Part shown: one piece after another, positions 6,127 through 6,281 of the stretch
Layout of the letters: every line of letters begins with the position of its first letter
Numbering within the stretch: position 1 is the first letter of the stretch
DNA from: an uncultured Sphingopyxis sp.
Lineage (GTDB): Bacteria; Pseudomonadota; Alphaproteobacteria; Sphingomonadales; Sphingomonadaceae
DNA: 6,281 bases
NCBI GenBank assembly: GCA_937957805.1
Contig: CALFXW010000112.1
Location: forward strand, 1-6,281
Direction of reading: 5' to 3'
Notes under the pieces: model-generated
What the model was told of the DNA's origin: nothing
Databases searched by the model: none
Seen by the model: only the letters and a program-made list of their open reading frames with translations
Program-made: the position numbers and the translations under genes

Positions 6127-6131
6127 GCTCT

Positions 6132-6281
6132 ATGGCTACTATCAATGACATATTGGACGGGCATTCGCGTGCCGTCGTGCTTGAGGCATTGTATCTCGCC
6201 AGCCATGAACTGACCTGCAGTACGCGCCTGGATGCTGCAAGTGTCGCCCAAAATAGCGCATTGTCGGACGATGAAGGCAAG
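6132..6281 (+). CDS. N-terminal 50 residues of an unidentified protein, cut by the right edge
   Basis: ATG 6132 opens a frame that continues past the end of the window. The visible part begins MATINDILDGHSRAVVLEAL and goes on YLASHELTCSTRLDAASVAQ with an acidic SDDEGK at the edge. It looks largely helical. No family motif can be named from so short a piece. The ribosome binding site GGAG (6119-6122) lies inside the last codons of the upstream gene, and only five bases separate that gene's stop from this ATG, which indicates translational coupling. The two products therefore probably work together. The residues around 12-45 could be the beginning of a helical DNA-binding or adaptor domain, but that is a guess. 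Confidence 0.6.
   Translation, partial: MATINDILDGHSRAVVLEALYLASHELTCSTRLDAASVAQNSALSDDEGK

Overview
The window most likely comes from an alphaproteobacterium of the Sphingomonadaceae type. Three things suggest this: a CobT-type cobaltochelatase subunit standing apart from other cobalamin genes, GC-rich codon use with strong GGAGG-type ribosome binding sites, and an intergenic palindromic repeat of the CCCCTCCCGC/GCGGGAGGGG type that I remember as common in sphingomonad genomes. No database search was possible, so the assignment rests on recognised protein motifs and general knowledge. All confident genes lie on the + strand.

Layout. Bases 1-250 are extremely GC-rich (about 80% in the first 120 bases). 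They hold no secure gene; the best candidate is an Ala/Pro/Lys/Glu-rich reading frame on the minus strand that runs off the left edge. cobT (312-2138) follows, encoding a complete CobT with an acidic linker and a C-terminal von Willebrand A-type domain; no cobS or cobN is visible. A 227-base gap with a small palindrome separates it from a two-gene metabolic unit: an acetolactate-synthase-like thiamine diphosphate (ThDP) enzyme (2366-4036) and an NAD(P)-dependent aldehyde dehydrogenase (4152-5582). Between these two lies a large nested inverted repeat (4042-4140), whose right end supplies the purine-rich Shine-Dalgarno sequence of the dehydrogenase gene.

From about 5583 the sequence changes character: it is more AT-rich, and codon use is less GC3-biased. 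Here lie two tightly coupled small genes, a 156-residue protein of no family I can name (5656-6126, TTG start) and the first 50 codons of a second protein (6132 to the right edge). This looks like the left end of an accessory module or island, and it is the part of the window most likely to hold something undescribed.

Functional reading. CobT is an AAA+/VWA-type metal chelatase component, and it may act outside cobalamin synthesis if the host lacks the rest of that pathway. The ThDP enzyme and the dehydrogenase probably act in one pathway, with the first carrying out 2-oxoacid decarboxylation or carboligation and the second oxidising an aldehyde. No ACT-domain small subunit follows the ThDP enzyme, and its metal-binding motif looks like the catabolic rather than the biosynthetic acetolactate synthases.
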